Shown: positions 17,846 to 27,324, numbered from the stretch's first letter. The stretch: DNA of 64,000 nt from Azophilus sp965220425 (GCA_965220425.1 OZ244830.1:248001-312000); one strand, 5' to 3'. Program-made: numbers and translations. The notes: a model not told the origin generated them from the sequence alone.

Positions 17846-17902
17846 AAATGAATGGGGTCAATTTTACTCTGACCCCATTCATTTCCTGACCCCATTCATT
17901 TC
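17845..17902. repeat. REP-like cluster: one inverted and one direct copy of a 16-bp unit
   Basis: GAAATGAATGGGGTCA (17845-17860) pairs perfectly with TGACCCCATTCATTTC (17870-17885) over a 9-base loop, and TGACCCCATTCATTTC recurs at 17887-17902. Units with GGGGTCA...TGACCCC palindromes are typical of repetitive extragenic palindromes mobilised by RAYT transposases; no RAYT gene is present in the window. Confidence 0.8.
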
Positions 17903-17951
17903 GGCCCTCTCGCGGCTCGCGCAGCAATGGATTCGGGACAGGCATGTGAAC

Positions 17952-18386
17952 TCAATCTTCCGCCGAAAACGGATTGCGGATATAAAGGCCTCTCGCGATC
18001 GTTTGATTGGTCTGCATGTCTTCGCTCATCAATGTTTCGCAACCGCCTAAAGTCGCAGCCGCCAGGATCATCGAATCGTAGATCGAATAGCCGTAACGGT
18101 CACAAAACGCGAGCCCGAGTTCGTGGGTCTCGAGAGTAACCGGTTCTACCCGGCAGAATCGACGAATGCCGCTCAATAGCTCTCGAACCTCGTCGAGCCG
18201 CAGTCCCAGCTTGCGCATGGAAACGGAGGCGAACTCGTTCAGAACCTGAACGCTGACCACGCCCCCGAAGCGCAGCAGGTCCTCTGCAATGTCCGCCTTC
18301 GCCGGATCGTCCGACATTAGATAGACCAGTACGTTGGTGTCCAGAAAGACATGGAGTGGCCTTGCAGCATCGTTAACATCGCTCAT
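17952..18386 (-). CDS. vapC: PIN-domain ribonuclease toxin (VapC-like)
   Basis: The product is a 144-residue PIN-domain protein. The first acidic residue is in VFLDTNVLVYLMSDD; further PIN acids are in VLNEFASV, DRYGYSIYDSMIL and SEDMQ. VapC toxins cleave tRNA or rRNA and are inhibited by the partner antitoxin. The ATG at 18386 overlaps the upstream AbrB-type gene by 14 bases, which supports this start over one further upstream. The frame is intact. The RNA target is not predictable. Confidence 0.9.
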   Translation of the reverse strand: MSDVNDAARPLHVFLDTNVLVYLMSDDPAKADIAEDLLRFGGVVSVQVLNEFASVSMRKLGLRLDEVRELLSGIRRFCRVEPVTLETHELGLAFCDRYGYSIYDSMILAAATLGGCETLMSEDMQTNQTIARGLYIRNPFSAED

Positions 18387-18606
18387 GGGCGTCCTGCCGG
18401 GAAAACCGGAAGTCCTTGGGCACGCGGCCTCGAAATTTGCGAACACGCGAGAGGACTTCCTCGACCGTGGGCGGCCAGTTCAGTTCGAAGGCGCCATCGT
18501 CCGCAACTCGCACCACAATCTCATCGCCCTCCCGCAGCTTCATGGCTTCCACCACGGATGCGGGTATTCGGACCGCCAGGCTGTTGCCCCATTTGGACAC
18601 CTGCAT
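18373..18606 (-). CDS. vapB: AbrB/MazE-type antitoxin of the PIN toxin
   Basis: The product is a 77-residue swapped-hairpin (SpoVT/AbrB) protein: MQVSKWGNSLAVRIPASVVE followed by LREGDEIVVRV is the classical DNA-binding fold. The C-terminal half (WPPTVEEVLSRVRKFRGRVP) should wrap around the toxin. It is first in the operon and overlaps vapC by 14 bases. A perfect 10-bp inverted repeat 17 bases upstream of its start is the likely autoregulatory operator. Confidence 0.92.
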   Translation of the reverse strand: MQVSKWGNSLAVRIPASVVEAMKLREGDEIVVRVADDGAFELNWPPTVEEVLSRVRKFRGRVPKDFRFSRQDAHERC

Positions 18607-18622
18607 CGCCCGCCTCCTTTTG

Positions 18623-18648
18623 GATATACATTTCGTTTAATGTATATC
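18623..18648 (-). promoter_or_regulatory. Operator of the vapBC operon
   Basis: GATATACATT (18623-18632) and AATGTATATC (18639-18648) form a perfect 10-bp inverted repeat with a 6-base spacer, just upstream of the AbrB-type antitoxin. AbrB/MazE antitoxins repress their own promoters at such sites. The AT-rich arms may also contain the -10 element. Confidence 0.75.
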
Positions 18649-18858
18649 ATATCGGAAAAATCATGCAAGCGCCCAGACTCCGCCATCTTTGGCTCCAACT
18701 TCAACTGACGCCGCACGAAGTCACCTTTCACGCGCTCGCACCTCTCGCGCTGCTGGTTGACTCCACACGTGAACCCAGGCTCTGGGGAAACACCAGGGCC
18801 GCGGCCTGATACGATAGTATCGGCGGCGTTGGTCCACCGGGGGGCATCGCCAGTACAT

Positions 18859-18902
18859 GCGGTTTCGCCCGCCCCCGCACGGTCGCGCCGCTACTGGAGT
18901 TG
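18859..18902 (+). repeat. 45-bp segment, copy 2
   Basis: GCGGTTTCGCCCGCCCCCGC...CTACTGGAGTTG, close match to 17801-17845. It lies 30-70 bases upstream of the FAD oxidoreductase start. Confidence 0.8.
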
Positions 18903-18931
18903 CATGAGCACTTCGCTGGAAGAACGGTTAC

Positions 18932-20548
18932 ATGACTGAAGCGAAAACGCGCGACGTACTGATCGTCGGCGGCGGCCACAACGGCCTGATCTGCGGCGCC
19001 TATCTTGCCCGGGCCGGGCTCAAGGTCACGGTCGTGGAGCAACACGACATCGTGGGCGGCGCCGCGGTCACCCAGGAGTTTCATCCCGGCTTCCGGGCCT
19101 CCACGTTCTCCTACCTGATGAGCCTCTTGCATCCGCGCATCATCGCCGACCTGAACCTCGGGAAATACGGGCTGGAAGTACTGCCCTGTTCGGACATGCT
19201 CAGCCCGCTCGACGACGATGACTACATCGTCTACTCCGACGACATGAAACGAACGCAGGCCTCGTTTGCCAGGTTCAGCAAGCGCGATGCCGCGATCTAT
19301 CCCGAGTTCAGCAAGGCCCTCTACGAGGCCGCCGACGTGGTCAGGAAACTGCTGTTCGAGACGCCGCCGGACCCGACGGGGCGGGACTGGAAGACGTTCA
19401 AGGCCATGGGGCGGCTGCTCTGGAGGTACCGGAAATTCAGCGGCAGGTTCTTCCGCGTCTACGACATCCTGACCATGAGCGCCGACGACTATCTCGGGCG
19501 CTGGTTCGAGGATTCCCGGATCCGGGCGGTGCTGGCCTACTACGCATCGATCGGCACCTTCGCGGGCCCGAAAACGCCCGGCTCGGCCTACGTGATCATG
19601 CACCACATCATGGGCGAACATGAGGGCGCGGGGGGCTGGGGCTTCATTCGCGGCGGCATGGGCAAAATAACGGAGGCCATCGCCGCTTACGGCGCCTCTG
19701 TCGGCCTGGAGATCGTCACCGGCGCCTGGGTAGAACGGGTCGAGGTCCGGGGCGGGCGGGTGACCGGCATCGTCACCCGGGACGGCCGCCAATTCGATGC
19801 CCGCATCGTCGTCTCCAACGCAAGCGCCAAGGCGCTCTACCTCGACATGATCGATGCCCGGCACCTGCCCGATGAGTTGCTCGACGACATCCGGAACATG
19901 CGCACGTTCTCCACCGCGTTCAAGCTGAACATCGCCTGCGAGCGTCCGCCCCAGTACCGGGGATTGCGGAAAGCGGTGGCGGCCGGGGCGCTCGGGGGTT
20001 TCACCTATCCCACCTACGTGCACTGCGCACCGGACATCGACTACCTCGAAAAGGCCTACGAAGACGCGAAGCACGGCTGGTACTCCGAAAACCCCTTCAT
20101 GACGCCGGTGGTGCCGACCATCGTGGACGACTCGCTGGCGCCGCCCGGGAAGCACGTGGTCAACCTGTTCGGCGGTCACGCGCCATACGAACTGAAGGGC
20201 GCGGATTGGGCGGATGAGAAAGACAATTTCACCGCCAACGCGTTCAGAACCCTGGACGGGTTCGCTCCCGGCTTCTCGGATGGGGTCATCGCCTCGGAGG
20301 TGCTGCTCGCGCCGGATATCCAGGCCCGGGTCAACCTGCCGCAGGGACACATCTTCCACGGCGAACTGGCGCTGGACCAACTCTTTTTCAAGCGGCCCGC
20401 GCCCCACTACGCAGACTACCGTGGCCCCCTCAAAGGCTTATACATGTGCGGGTCGAGCTGCCATCCCGGAGGCGGCGTATCGGGCATCGCCGGCCACAAC
20501 GCCGCCCGGGAAATCCTCAAGGACCTGGGCAAGCGGCCACGCCCCTGA
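18932..20548 (+). CDS. NAD(P)/FAD-dependent oxidoreductase, phytoene-desaturase/PYROXD2-like
   Basis: The product is a 538-residue flavoprotein. The dinucleotide-binding motif VLIVGGGHNGLICGAYLARA is at the N-terminus and is followed by VTVVEQHDIVGGAAVTQEF, typical of the amine-oxidase/phytoene-desaturase superfamily. The end, LYMCGSSCHPGGGVSGIAGH, is the second FAD-binding motif. There is no signal peptide or carotenoid gene nearby, so the PYROXD2-like subgroup (substrate unknown) fits better than carotenoid synthesis. It appears to be a single-gene unit. Confidence 0.85.
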   Translation: MTEAKTRDVLIVGGGHNGLICGAYLARAGLKVTVVEQHDIVGGAAVTQEFHPGFRASTFSYLMSLLHPRIIADLNLGKYGLEVLPCSDMLSPLDDDDYIVYSDDMKRTQASFARFSKRDAAIYPEFSKALYEAADVVRKLLFETPPDPTGRDWKTFKAMGRLLWRYRKFSGRFFRVYDILTMSADDYLGRWFEDSRIRAVLAYYASIGTFAGPKTPGSAYVIMHHIMGEHEGAGGWGFIRGGMGKITEAIAAYGASVGLEIVTGAWVERVEVRGGRVTGIVTRDGRQFDARIVVSNASAKALYLDMIDARHLPDELLDDIRNMRTFSTAFKLNIACERPPQYRGLRKAVAAGALGGFTYPTYVHCAPDIDYLEKAYEDAKHGWYSENPFMTPVVPTIVDDSLAPPGKHVVNLFGGHAPYELKGADWADEKDNFTANAFRTLDGFAPGFSDGVIASEVLLAPDIQARVNLPQGHIFHGELALDQLFFKRPAPHYADYRGPLKGLYMCGSSCHPGGGVSGIAGHNAAREILKDLGKRPRP

Positions 20549-20821
20549 CCCGATAACGCATCCCACTCGCCTGATCGCGGCCAGGCAGCATCAAGGCGCT
20601 GTCTCCGAGGTTGCCTTCGAAGGGCACGATCTCGATTTTCCAGGCACTTACCGGAGCATCTGGCGTCGTAGCAGCGGCTCTGGCGATTCTTCAGACAGCG
20701 CCTGTCGATTTCGCTCAGGCGAATACTTCCGGCAGCGCAGATGCGGCCGGTTTTCACGCCAGGTTGACCCGGCACGTCAAAGAAACGAGGCTTGCGGCGG
20801 GTTTTGCCAGTAAGGAAAGCG

Positions 20822-23482
20822 ATGGGCGTAGCGCGCCGAAGGACGGTAGTCGCCTATGGCCGTGTCGCGATGCGGGAAATTCGCCTCGCGGCCGCCCGGA
20901 AGCGCGAGCACGGTCTGCAGATCATGACCTTCGAGCAGCTCGCCGCCCGCATAGCGGGAGGGCTGAGATACCAGGTCGATGAGGACACGCTGCGCGCGGC
21001 GATTCAGACGGCCTTGCCCAATGCCGATCTAGGCAAACTGGAAAGCATCAAGAACCTGCCGGGTTTTATCGACGCTGCCGTCGATACGCTCCAGAAGGCC
21101 TGGCTGGCTGGCATCGACCTCCAGGAGCGGGCGGCGGATCATCCCCGGATTGCATCGATCGCCGCACTCGAGGCCGCCGTGCTGGCCGGACTTCCGCCGG
21201 CGGCGTTGCGCGCCACCGACCTTGCCGCGGAGGCGCTGGATCGCCAGGCCAACGTACCCGCGTTGTTCGGCGATGTTGAAATCGTCGGCATCACCGAGCT
21301 GTCGCCATGCTGGCGGCCTCTGCTCGAAGCAATCGCCACGCAAACCAGTGTCCGCTGGAACGCCGGCCCGCGTTCCGTGCCGGACTGGCTCGACCGAAGC
21401 ATGCTCGATGTGGTTGTCGCGGAACCGCAATCGCCCGATAACAGAAGCGTCAGTGCGGCAACCGCCTATCACGAAGCCATCGAGGCCATCCGATGGGCAC
21501 GCCGGCTGGTTGCCGCGGGAGAAGCAAGGCCGGAAGAGATCGCCATCGCCTCGGTGAATACCTCGGACTACGATGACCATCTCCTCGCCCTGCGTTCCGA
21601 CGCCAATCTCGACATTCACTTCGCACACGGGGTCAAGGTCACTACCCGAAGGGAAGGGCAAGCGGCATCCGCTCTGGCGGATATTCTGGCGCGAGGCCTC
21701 TCCCAGAACCGGGTTCGGCGCCTGGCTGTATTGCTCGCCGCCTATCCCGGACCGTTCGCGCAATTGCCCGAAGGCTGGGTGCGGATTCTGCCCGCCGATG
21801 CGCCGCTGACTTCGCCCGAAGCCTGGTCGCAACTGTTCGACCGCCTGACCGCGGCTGACTGGCCCGACCGCATCGACCATGGCCCGGCCCTCCTCAAGAT
21901 CATCGAGTTGCTGGCGCAGGGTACGGCAGCCCCCGGGGAAACCGGCGAGTTCCTGCTGTCCGGGCCGGTCCTGGCCATCTGGCGCAGAGCCCTGCTGGCG
22001 GGTCCCGCCGCTTCCCTCGACATGGTGTTGGACACTCTACGCACGGACGATGGCCTCGATCCCTGCGTTTCGATCACCTGGATGCCGGCGAGCGCGCTGG
22101 CTGCCTCTCCCAGGCCGTTCGCCCGCCTGCTCGGCCTCAACTCATCGCGCTGGCCGCGCGGCATATCGGAAGACCGTCTTCTCTCCGACCACATCATTCA
22201 CACCGCGGTACTCGATCCCCTGCCCGTCAACCTGGCGGACAGGCGGGATTTCACAACGATTAAGGTCACTACAGCGCGTGAACTTGTCCTATCCCGTGCC
22301 CGCCGGGACAGCGATGGACGGCTGCTGGGCCGCAGCGTCCTCCTGCAGGGCATGGCTGAGGAAACCTATCTGCGGCGCAACCGGATACCGGAGCACGCCT
22401 ACAGCGAAACCGACCGGCTGACTGCCCGGCGAGGCGATTTTCAGGTACTGCCCCAGGCAGTAACCGCGGCCGCGTGCTGGCGGGATTGGTACCGTGCGGA
22501 AATCACACCGCATGATGGGCTCGTCCGCCCCAATCACCCGGCGATTCGGACGCTCCTGGACCGTACCCAGTCGGCCAGTTCCCTGCGCCGTCTGCTGCGC
22601 AACCCGATCGGATTCGTCTGGCAGTACGGCCTGCGCTGGCGATCACCGGAAACCGGCGAGAACCCGCTGGTTCTGGATGGGCTCGCAACCGGCGACCTCG
22701 TTCACCGGATACTCGAAAGCGCATTGCGCACGCTGGAGGCGAACGGCGGGCTTGCCGGGGCAGCGGCGGAAGAAATCGCCGCCGCCGTCGACGGTGCGGC
22801 TCAAAGTGTCGCCGGTCTCTGGCAGGCGGAACGAGCGGTACCCCCGCGCATTATCTGGCGCCGTACGCTCGACGAAGTACGCGAACTGAGCCGGCGCGCC
22901 CTTTCCTTCAAAGACGAACAATTCCGTGGAGCGCGCGCCTTCGGGGAAGTACCGTTCGGCGGCGCCGAGCCGATATCCGATGCAGCGTTACCCTGGGACG
23001 CGGCAATGACTGTAGAAATTCCCGGCACGGGTTTTCGGATCAGGGGCTACATCGACCGGCTAGATGTATCCGCCTTGGGGCGTGCGGCGCTGGTTCGCGA
23101 CTACAAGTCCGGCCGGACGTCGAAGAACGAATTCGAACTGGACGGCGGCAGGGAACTGCAACGGTGCTGCTATGCCTTTGCCACCAAGGCGATGCTGGGC
23201 GATGACGTCAAGGTAGCCGCTTCCCTGCTCTATCTTCGGGACGTCGAGGATCGCCGCCTCGAAGACCCGGACACCACCCTCGAGCAGCTCGCCCAGTATC
23301 TTCGCGCGGCCCGCGACAATCTCGCGGGCGGCGGATGCACCCTCGGCGCGGACACCGGCGATCAGTACGACAACCTGCTGTTTGCGTTGCCAGCGAATGC
23401 GGACGCCGTCTACTGTGAGCGCAAGGCCGAAGCCGCCGGCGAAACATTGGGCGTCGCGACCGACGTCTGGCGGGCGCCCTGA
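20822..23482 (+). CDS. AddB-like PD-(D/E)XK nuclease protein
   Basis: The product is an 886-residue protein paired with a UvrD/RecB-like helicase. The N-terminus (VVAYGRVAMREIRLAAARKR, IMTFEQLAARIAGG) fits the inactivated helicase-like front of AddB proteins. The C-terminal third holds a RecB-type nuclease domain: GYIDRLDV, VRDYKSGRT (the D-x-K motif) and ELQRCCYAF. I choose ATG 20822 because AAGGA lies five bases upstream. The stop overlaps the start of the next gene (TGATG), indicating coupling. The pair should process double-strand DNA ends for recombination; whether it is the housekeeping AddAB or an accessory copy is unclear. Confidence 0.85.
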   Translation: MGVARRRTVVAYGRVAMREIRLAAARKREHGLQIMTFEQLAARIAGGLRYQVDEDTLRAAIQTALPNADLGKLESIKNLPGFIDAAVDTLQKAWLAGIDLQERAADHPRIASIAALEAAVLAGLPPAALRATDLAAEALDRQANVPALFGDVEIVGITELSPCWRPLLEAIATQTSVRWNAGPRSVPDWLDRSMLDVVVAEPQSPDNRSVSAATAYHEAIEAIRWARRLVAAGEARPEEIAIASVNTSDYDDHLLALRSDANLDIHFAHGVKVTTRREGQAASALADILARGLSQNRVRRLAVLLAAYPGPFAQLPEGWVRILPADAPLTSPEAWSQLFDRLTAADWPDRIDHGPALLKIIELLAQGTAAPGETGEFLLSGPVLAIWRRALLAGPAASLDMVLDTLRTDDGLDPCVSITWMPASALAASPRPFARLLGLNSSRWPRGISEDRLLSDHIIHTAVLDPLPVNLADRRDFTTIKVTTARELVLSRARRDSDGRLLGRSVLLQGMAEETYLRRNRIPEHAYSETDRLTARRGDFQVLPQAVTAAACWRDWYRAEITPHDGLVRPNHPAIRTLLDRTQSASSLRRLLRNPIGFVWQYGLRWRSPETGENPLVLDGLATGDLVHRILESALRTLEANGGLAGAAAEEIAAAVDGAAQSVAGLWQAERAVPPRIIWRRTLDEVRELSRRALSFKDEQFRGARAFGEVPFGGAEPISDAALPWDAAMTVEIPGTGFRIRGYIDRLDVSALGRAALVRDYKSGRTSKNEFELDGGRELQRCCYAFATKAMLGDDVKVAASLLYLRDVEDRRLEDPDTTLEQLAQYLRAARDNLAGGGCTLGADTGDQYDNLLFALPANADAVYCERKAEAAGETLGVATDVWRAP

Positions 23483-26400
23483 TGAACGCTCCCATGACAC
23501 GCCTTGCCGATGACGCGAGCCGTAAGAAAGCGATGCTGGTTCACGACCGCTCCTACCTGGTCGAATCCGGCGCCGGGTCGGGCAAGACCGCGATCATGGC
23601 CGGCCGGATCGCGCTGATGCTCGCCGAAGGCATCGCGCCCAAACGGATCGCCGCCGTCACCTTCACCGAGCTTGCCGCCAGCGAACTGCTGTTACGGATA
23701 CGTGAATTCTTAAGCGAACTCTCCGCCGGAGATATACCCACGGAGTTGCGCATAGCCCTGCCCGAGGGCGTTTCCCGCAGCCAAAGCAAAAACCTCTCGG
23801 CCGTCTCCGCGACCATCGACGAACTCACCTGCACGACGATCCACGGATTCTGCCAGCGCATCATCAAGCCGTATCCCGTCGAGGCGGACATCGACCCGGG
23901 CGCAACCATCATGGACAGCGACCAGGCCGACCTGGCCTTCGATGAAGTCGTCAACGCCTGGCTGACCGAAGAGCTTGACCGGGATGCCGACAGCCTGCTC
24001 GCCGAAATGGTCATGCAGGACCCGGGCCAGACCCTGGCGCTTGTCAACGAGATTGTCGGGCAACTCCGTTACGTCCGCACGGTGGCGGTGGCCCCTTCCG
24101 CCGACGCCGGGCAACACGCCCAGGATTTCGTTTCCGCCATCGATGGATTCGGCAGATTCGTCAAGGGCGCCGACATCGTGGAAGCCGACACCGCGAAGAT
24201 TGCCGGGGCGTACGCCAGCCTGGCCCGAACCGTTCGAAAAGCCACGCCGGCCGATGCGCCCAAAGATCTCTGCCACCTTTTGCAGTTGAGCGCAGGTCCC
24301 GATCTCTGCACGCAAAGCGGAAACTTCAGGGCGTATAGAAAAAAGGGAAAGTGGGTCGCGGCATACAGACAGGCCGGGCTGTCCACAGCCGACGGCGAAC
24401 GAATGAACATTGCCGCCACCGACCATTACGAGAATTGCCGCGACAAATGGCAAACCCTGATGGCAGCCGTCGCCGGGCAGGTCCTCGCCGATCTCATCGA
24501 ATCCCTGCGGCCTGCGGCGGACCGTTTCCGCGAGTACAAGCGTTCGGCCGCACTGCTGGATTTCGAGGACCTCATCTTCTCCGCGCGCGACCTGCTGCGT
24601 AATCACGAAAGCATACGCCGCGCTCTCGGCAGGCGCTTTACCCATGTCCTCGTCGATGAGTTTCAGGACACCGACCCGCTCCAGACCGAGATCTTCTGGC
24701 GTCTCTGCGGCGATCCGCCGGCTGCGGGCAGCGATGCGGACTGGACATCGTTCCGGATCCGTCCTGGGGCGCTCTTCCTGGTCGGCGACCCCAAACAGGC
24801 AATCTATCGTTTCCGGGGCGCCGACGTAGCTTCGTATATCCGTGCCAGGGATGCCCTCCGGACTCAGGACCCGGACAGCATTCTTTCGATTTCGACCAAC
24901 TTCCGGTCCCGCGAGCCGATCCTTCGCTATGTGAACGGTCGATTCGAGGCCCCGCTCTCCACCGAACACGGTCAGCCGGGCTTTACCGCTCTCGACCCGT
25001 TCGATACCGGCGGCAACGATGAGCCATGCGTCGCGACACTGGATATTCTTGTCGCTGATGAGGAAGGCAAGGCCTCTGCGAACCGGCAACGGGACGGGGA
25101 GGCCGAACGCGTTGCCGAGATGTGCGCCCGGCTGATCGGCAGCGACACCATTCCGGACCGGAAGACGGGCGGGCGGCGCACCTGCCGGCCCGGCGACATC
25201 GCCCTTCTGGCGCCGACCGGCACAAACCTCTGGCGCTACGAGGAAGCCCTGGAGCGCCGCGGCATCCCGGTCGCCACCCAGGCCGGCAAGGGCCTCTTCC
25301 GGCGCCAGGAAATTCAGGATCTCATCGCGCTGACGCGCGTTCTTGCCGATCATCGCGATACGCTCGCCCTCGGAGCGTTCCTGCGCGGACCCCTGGTCGG
25401 CCTGACGGAGGAAGAATTGCTCGACATCGTCTGGGCGTTGCCGCGCCCTGAGGGCACGGACAGCGTCCTGCCGCGACTGGATGTCCTGGTTTCGCCGAAA
25501 GACATCCAGCACGACCATGCACGCGATATCGTCGAAAAGCTTCAGGCGCTGCGTCGCCGGGCCAACGCCACAACGCCTTACGATCTGCTCGCTCAAGCCA
25601 TCGACGTACTGCGCGTTCGGCCCATTTTGCTCCAGCGCCACCGCGGCCAGGCGGAGCGGGCGCTGGCCAACGTCGACCTGTATCTCAGCTTCAGCAGGAA
25701 CTACGCCGTGCGTGGCCTGCGCGCGTTCGCGGAAGCGATGACAGCCGCCTGGTCCGAGGAATCCAAGGCAATCGAGGGCCGTCCCGATGCCCAGGAAGAG
25801 GCCGTGGCGCTCTACACCATGCACGCGGCCAAGGGCCTGGAATGGCCCATCGTCATGCCGGTCAACACCATGACCGGTATTCGCGGGCCCGGCAGCGCGC
25901 TGACCGAGCGCCACGGCGGGCGATTCCATTGTCCCGTGTTCGGAGTGAAACCGACCGGATACGATGCGGCCTACGATGCCGAAAAGGGGGAACTCGACCG
26001 CGAGCGCATCCGCCTGTGGTACGTGGCCACTACCCGGGCGCGGGAGTTGCTCGTCCTGCCGCGGCTCGATATCGAGGCAAAGGGCTCGGCCTGGATATCC
26101 CTCGTGGATCTCTCCATCCCCGAACTGACAAGCCTCGACCTCAGCCGGCTTTCCGCAGTGATCGACGATGAGGCACGCCGGGTCGAGAATACGCAAACGC
26201 GCGCAGTCTTCAAAGCGGAGGCGGCCGCTATCGCGGAGCACCACCGCAACATTGTCTGGCGCTCCCCGAGCCTGAACGAAAACCCACCGACATCGCCACA
26301 CACCCTTGAAATGCCTGAGGATTCGCCCGTTTATCCCGATCGCGCGCCAGCGATGGACACCGCTGCGCAGGCAGCGGACACCCCTGTCGACATACGGGGC

Positions 26401-26895
26401 GGCCGCGACCGCGGATCGATTCTGCACAAACTGATCGAAGAGGTGCTGACGGAGGAAACGCCCGAAACGGAGGCCGATCTCGTCTCCCGCGGGCAAGCCT
26501 TGATTCAGATGATGGGGCAGCCCGTCGCCGACGATCCTTCACAGGGGCTGGCGCCCGCCGAGTTGGCCGCTTGCGTTCTTCGCGCGCTGTCTATTCCGGA
26601 AATCGCTGCACTGAGGCCGGGCCTGCTTCCGGAATTTCCCGTTTACGCCTCCACCCCTACCGAGGAGGGTGAATCGGTGCTCTCAGGCGTTGCCGATGCG
26701 ATCGCATTCAGCCCAGCCGGAGCCCCCGAGGTCGTGGTGGACTGGAAAACCGATGTCGCCCCAACGTGGCAGGCGCTCGAACACTACCAAGCGCAGGTTC
26801 GGGACTATCTCGACATAACCGAAGCCCGGCGCGGCCTGATTGTGCTGGTCACGTCCGGGACGGTCGTCCCCGTCACCGGATCGCCACCGGATTGA
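23482..26895 (+). CDS. AddA/RecB-like helicase-nuclease
   Basis: The product is a 1137-residue UvrD-family helicase with a C-terminal nuclease. Walker A ESGAGSGKTA is at residues 28-37; CTTIHGFCQ, LVDEFQDTDPLQ (motif II), LVGDPKQAIYRFRGAD (motif III), STNFRSRE (motif IV) and YTMHAAKGLEWPIVM (motif V) follow in order. The C-terminus has VSGVADAIAF-like, VVVDWKTDV and EHYQAQVRDYLD, the PD-(D/E)XK nuclease of RecB/AddA. It is translationally coupled to the AddB-like gene. Its 3' end overlaps the convergent cyclase remnant by 23 bases. Confidence 0.9.
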   Translation: MNAPMTRLADDASRKKAMLVHDRSYLVESGAGSGKTAIMAGRIALMLAEGIAPKRIAAVTFTELAASELLLRIREFLSELSAGDIPTELRIALPEGVSRSQSKNLSAVSATIDELTCTTIHGFCQRIIKPYPVEADIDPGATIMDSDQADLAFDEVVNAWLTEELDRDADSLLAEMVMQDPGQTLALVNEIVGQLRYVRTVAVAPSADAGQHAQDFVSAIDGFGRFVKGADIVEADTAKIAGAYASLARTVRKATPADAPKDLCHLLQLSAGPDLCTQSGNFRAYRKKGKWVAAYRQAGLSTADGERMNIAATDHYENCRDKWQTLMAAVAGQVLADLIESLRPAADRFREYKRSAALLDFEDLIFSARDLLRNHESIRRALGRRFTHVLVDEFQDTDPLQTEIFWRLCGDPPAAGSDADWTSFRIRPGALFLVGDPKQAIYRFRGADVASYIRARDALRTQDPDSILSISTNFRSREPILRYVNGRFEAPLSTEHGQPGFTALDPFDTGGNDEPCVATLDILVADEEGKASANRQRDGEAERVAEMCARLIGSDTIPDRKTGGRRTCRPGDIALLAPTGTNLWRYEEALERRGIPVATQAGKGLFRRQEIQDLIALTRVLADHRDTLALGAFLRGPLVGLTEEELLDIVWALPRPEGTDSVLPRLDVLVSPKDIQHDHARDIVEKLQALRRRANATTPYDLLAQAIDVLRVRPILLQRHRGQAERALANVDLYLSFSRNYAVRGLRAFAEAMTAAWSEESKAIEGRPDAQEEAVALYTMHAAKGLEWPIVMPVNTMTGIRGPGSALTERHGGRFHCPVFGVKPTGYDAAYDAEKGELDRERIRLWYVATTRARELLVLPRLDIEAKGSAWISLVDLSIPELTSLDLSRLSAVIDDEARRVENTQTRAVFKAEAAAIAEHHRNIVWRSPSLNENPPTSPHTLEMPEDSPVYPDRAPAMDTAAQAADTPVDIRGGRDRGSILHKLIEEVLTEETPETEADLVSRGQALIQMMGQPVADDPSQGLAPAELAACVLRALSIPEIAALRPGLLPEFPVYASTPTEEGESVLSGVADAIAFSPAGAPEVVVDWKTDVAPTWQALEHYQAQVRDYLDITEARRGLIVLVTSGTVVPVTGSPPD

Positions 26896-27310
26896 TCACC
26901 GCCTGAACCGCGCCCTCGAAGCGCGGCTGGCCGAGCACGAACAGGAATTCCCAGCCCCCGTCCGCGGCGAGCGCTCGCGAATCCATATTTTCCAGAATGT
27001 AGATACCGTTTTTTGCGAGCAACTCGACGTGAACAGGAAAGGCCAGCGGCGGATCTTCGTGCGGTACCGCCTCCACGCCCCAGGTGTCGGAGCCGACGGC
27101 CACCACATCGAGGCCGGCAAGATACTTCGCGCTGCCCAGGACAACCCCCGGCTCCCCGGTCTTGACCAGCCGCGCGGCCTGCACCACCTTCTCGGGCGAA
27201 AGGTGATTGACGGCGCCGAGCGTATCGCTTGGGCCGTGTTCAGAGGGATACCAGTCCTGTACCCAGGCCCCTTGAGCGAAACAAGCCAGAACGATGCAGA
27301 GTGTGCGCAT
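26873..27310 (-). pseudogene. Cyclase-family protein with large internal deletion
   Basis: The 145-residue frame has the two ends of a secreted cyclase (PF04199, kynurenine-formamidase-like) protein. The front has a signal peptide and WYPSEHGPSDTLGAVNHLSP; the back has VVAVGSDTWGVEAVPHEDP and AKNGIYILENMD. The ~120-residue middle with the metal-binding HxGTHxDxPxH motif is absent. The join falls at VKTGEPGVVLG, where family members usually have one VKTG early and one GEPG late, so a short-repeat deletion is likely. Without the metal site it cannot be active. It is followed closely upstream by the SDR gene in the same direction (15 bases). Confidence 0.75.
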
Positions 27311-27324
27311 GGATTTCTCCCTGG

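Larger units (their letters stand above)
17199..17951. other. Gene-poor region between a transposase and the VapBC-type pair
   Basis: No coding sequence is supported. It holds a palindrome at 17221-17237 with a half-conserved second copy at 17463-17475 (ACATATTCAA shared), an AT-rich patch at 17405-17460, a ~45-bp segment (17801-17845) repeated at 18859-18902, and a REP-like cluster at 17845-17902. Confidence 0.6.

Noticed and set aside
23710..26496. 928-residue minus-strand open frame antisense to the AddA-like gene
   Set aside because: The plus-strand gene has all helicase and nuclease motifs; the antisense frame has none and is a by-product of high GC.
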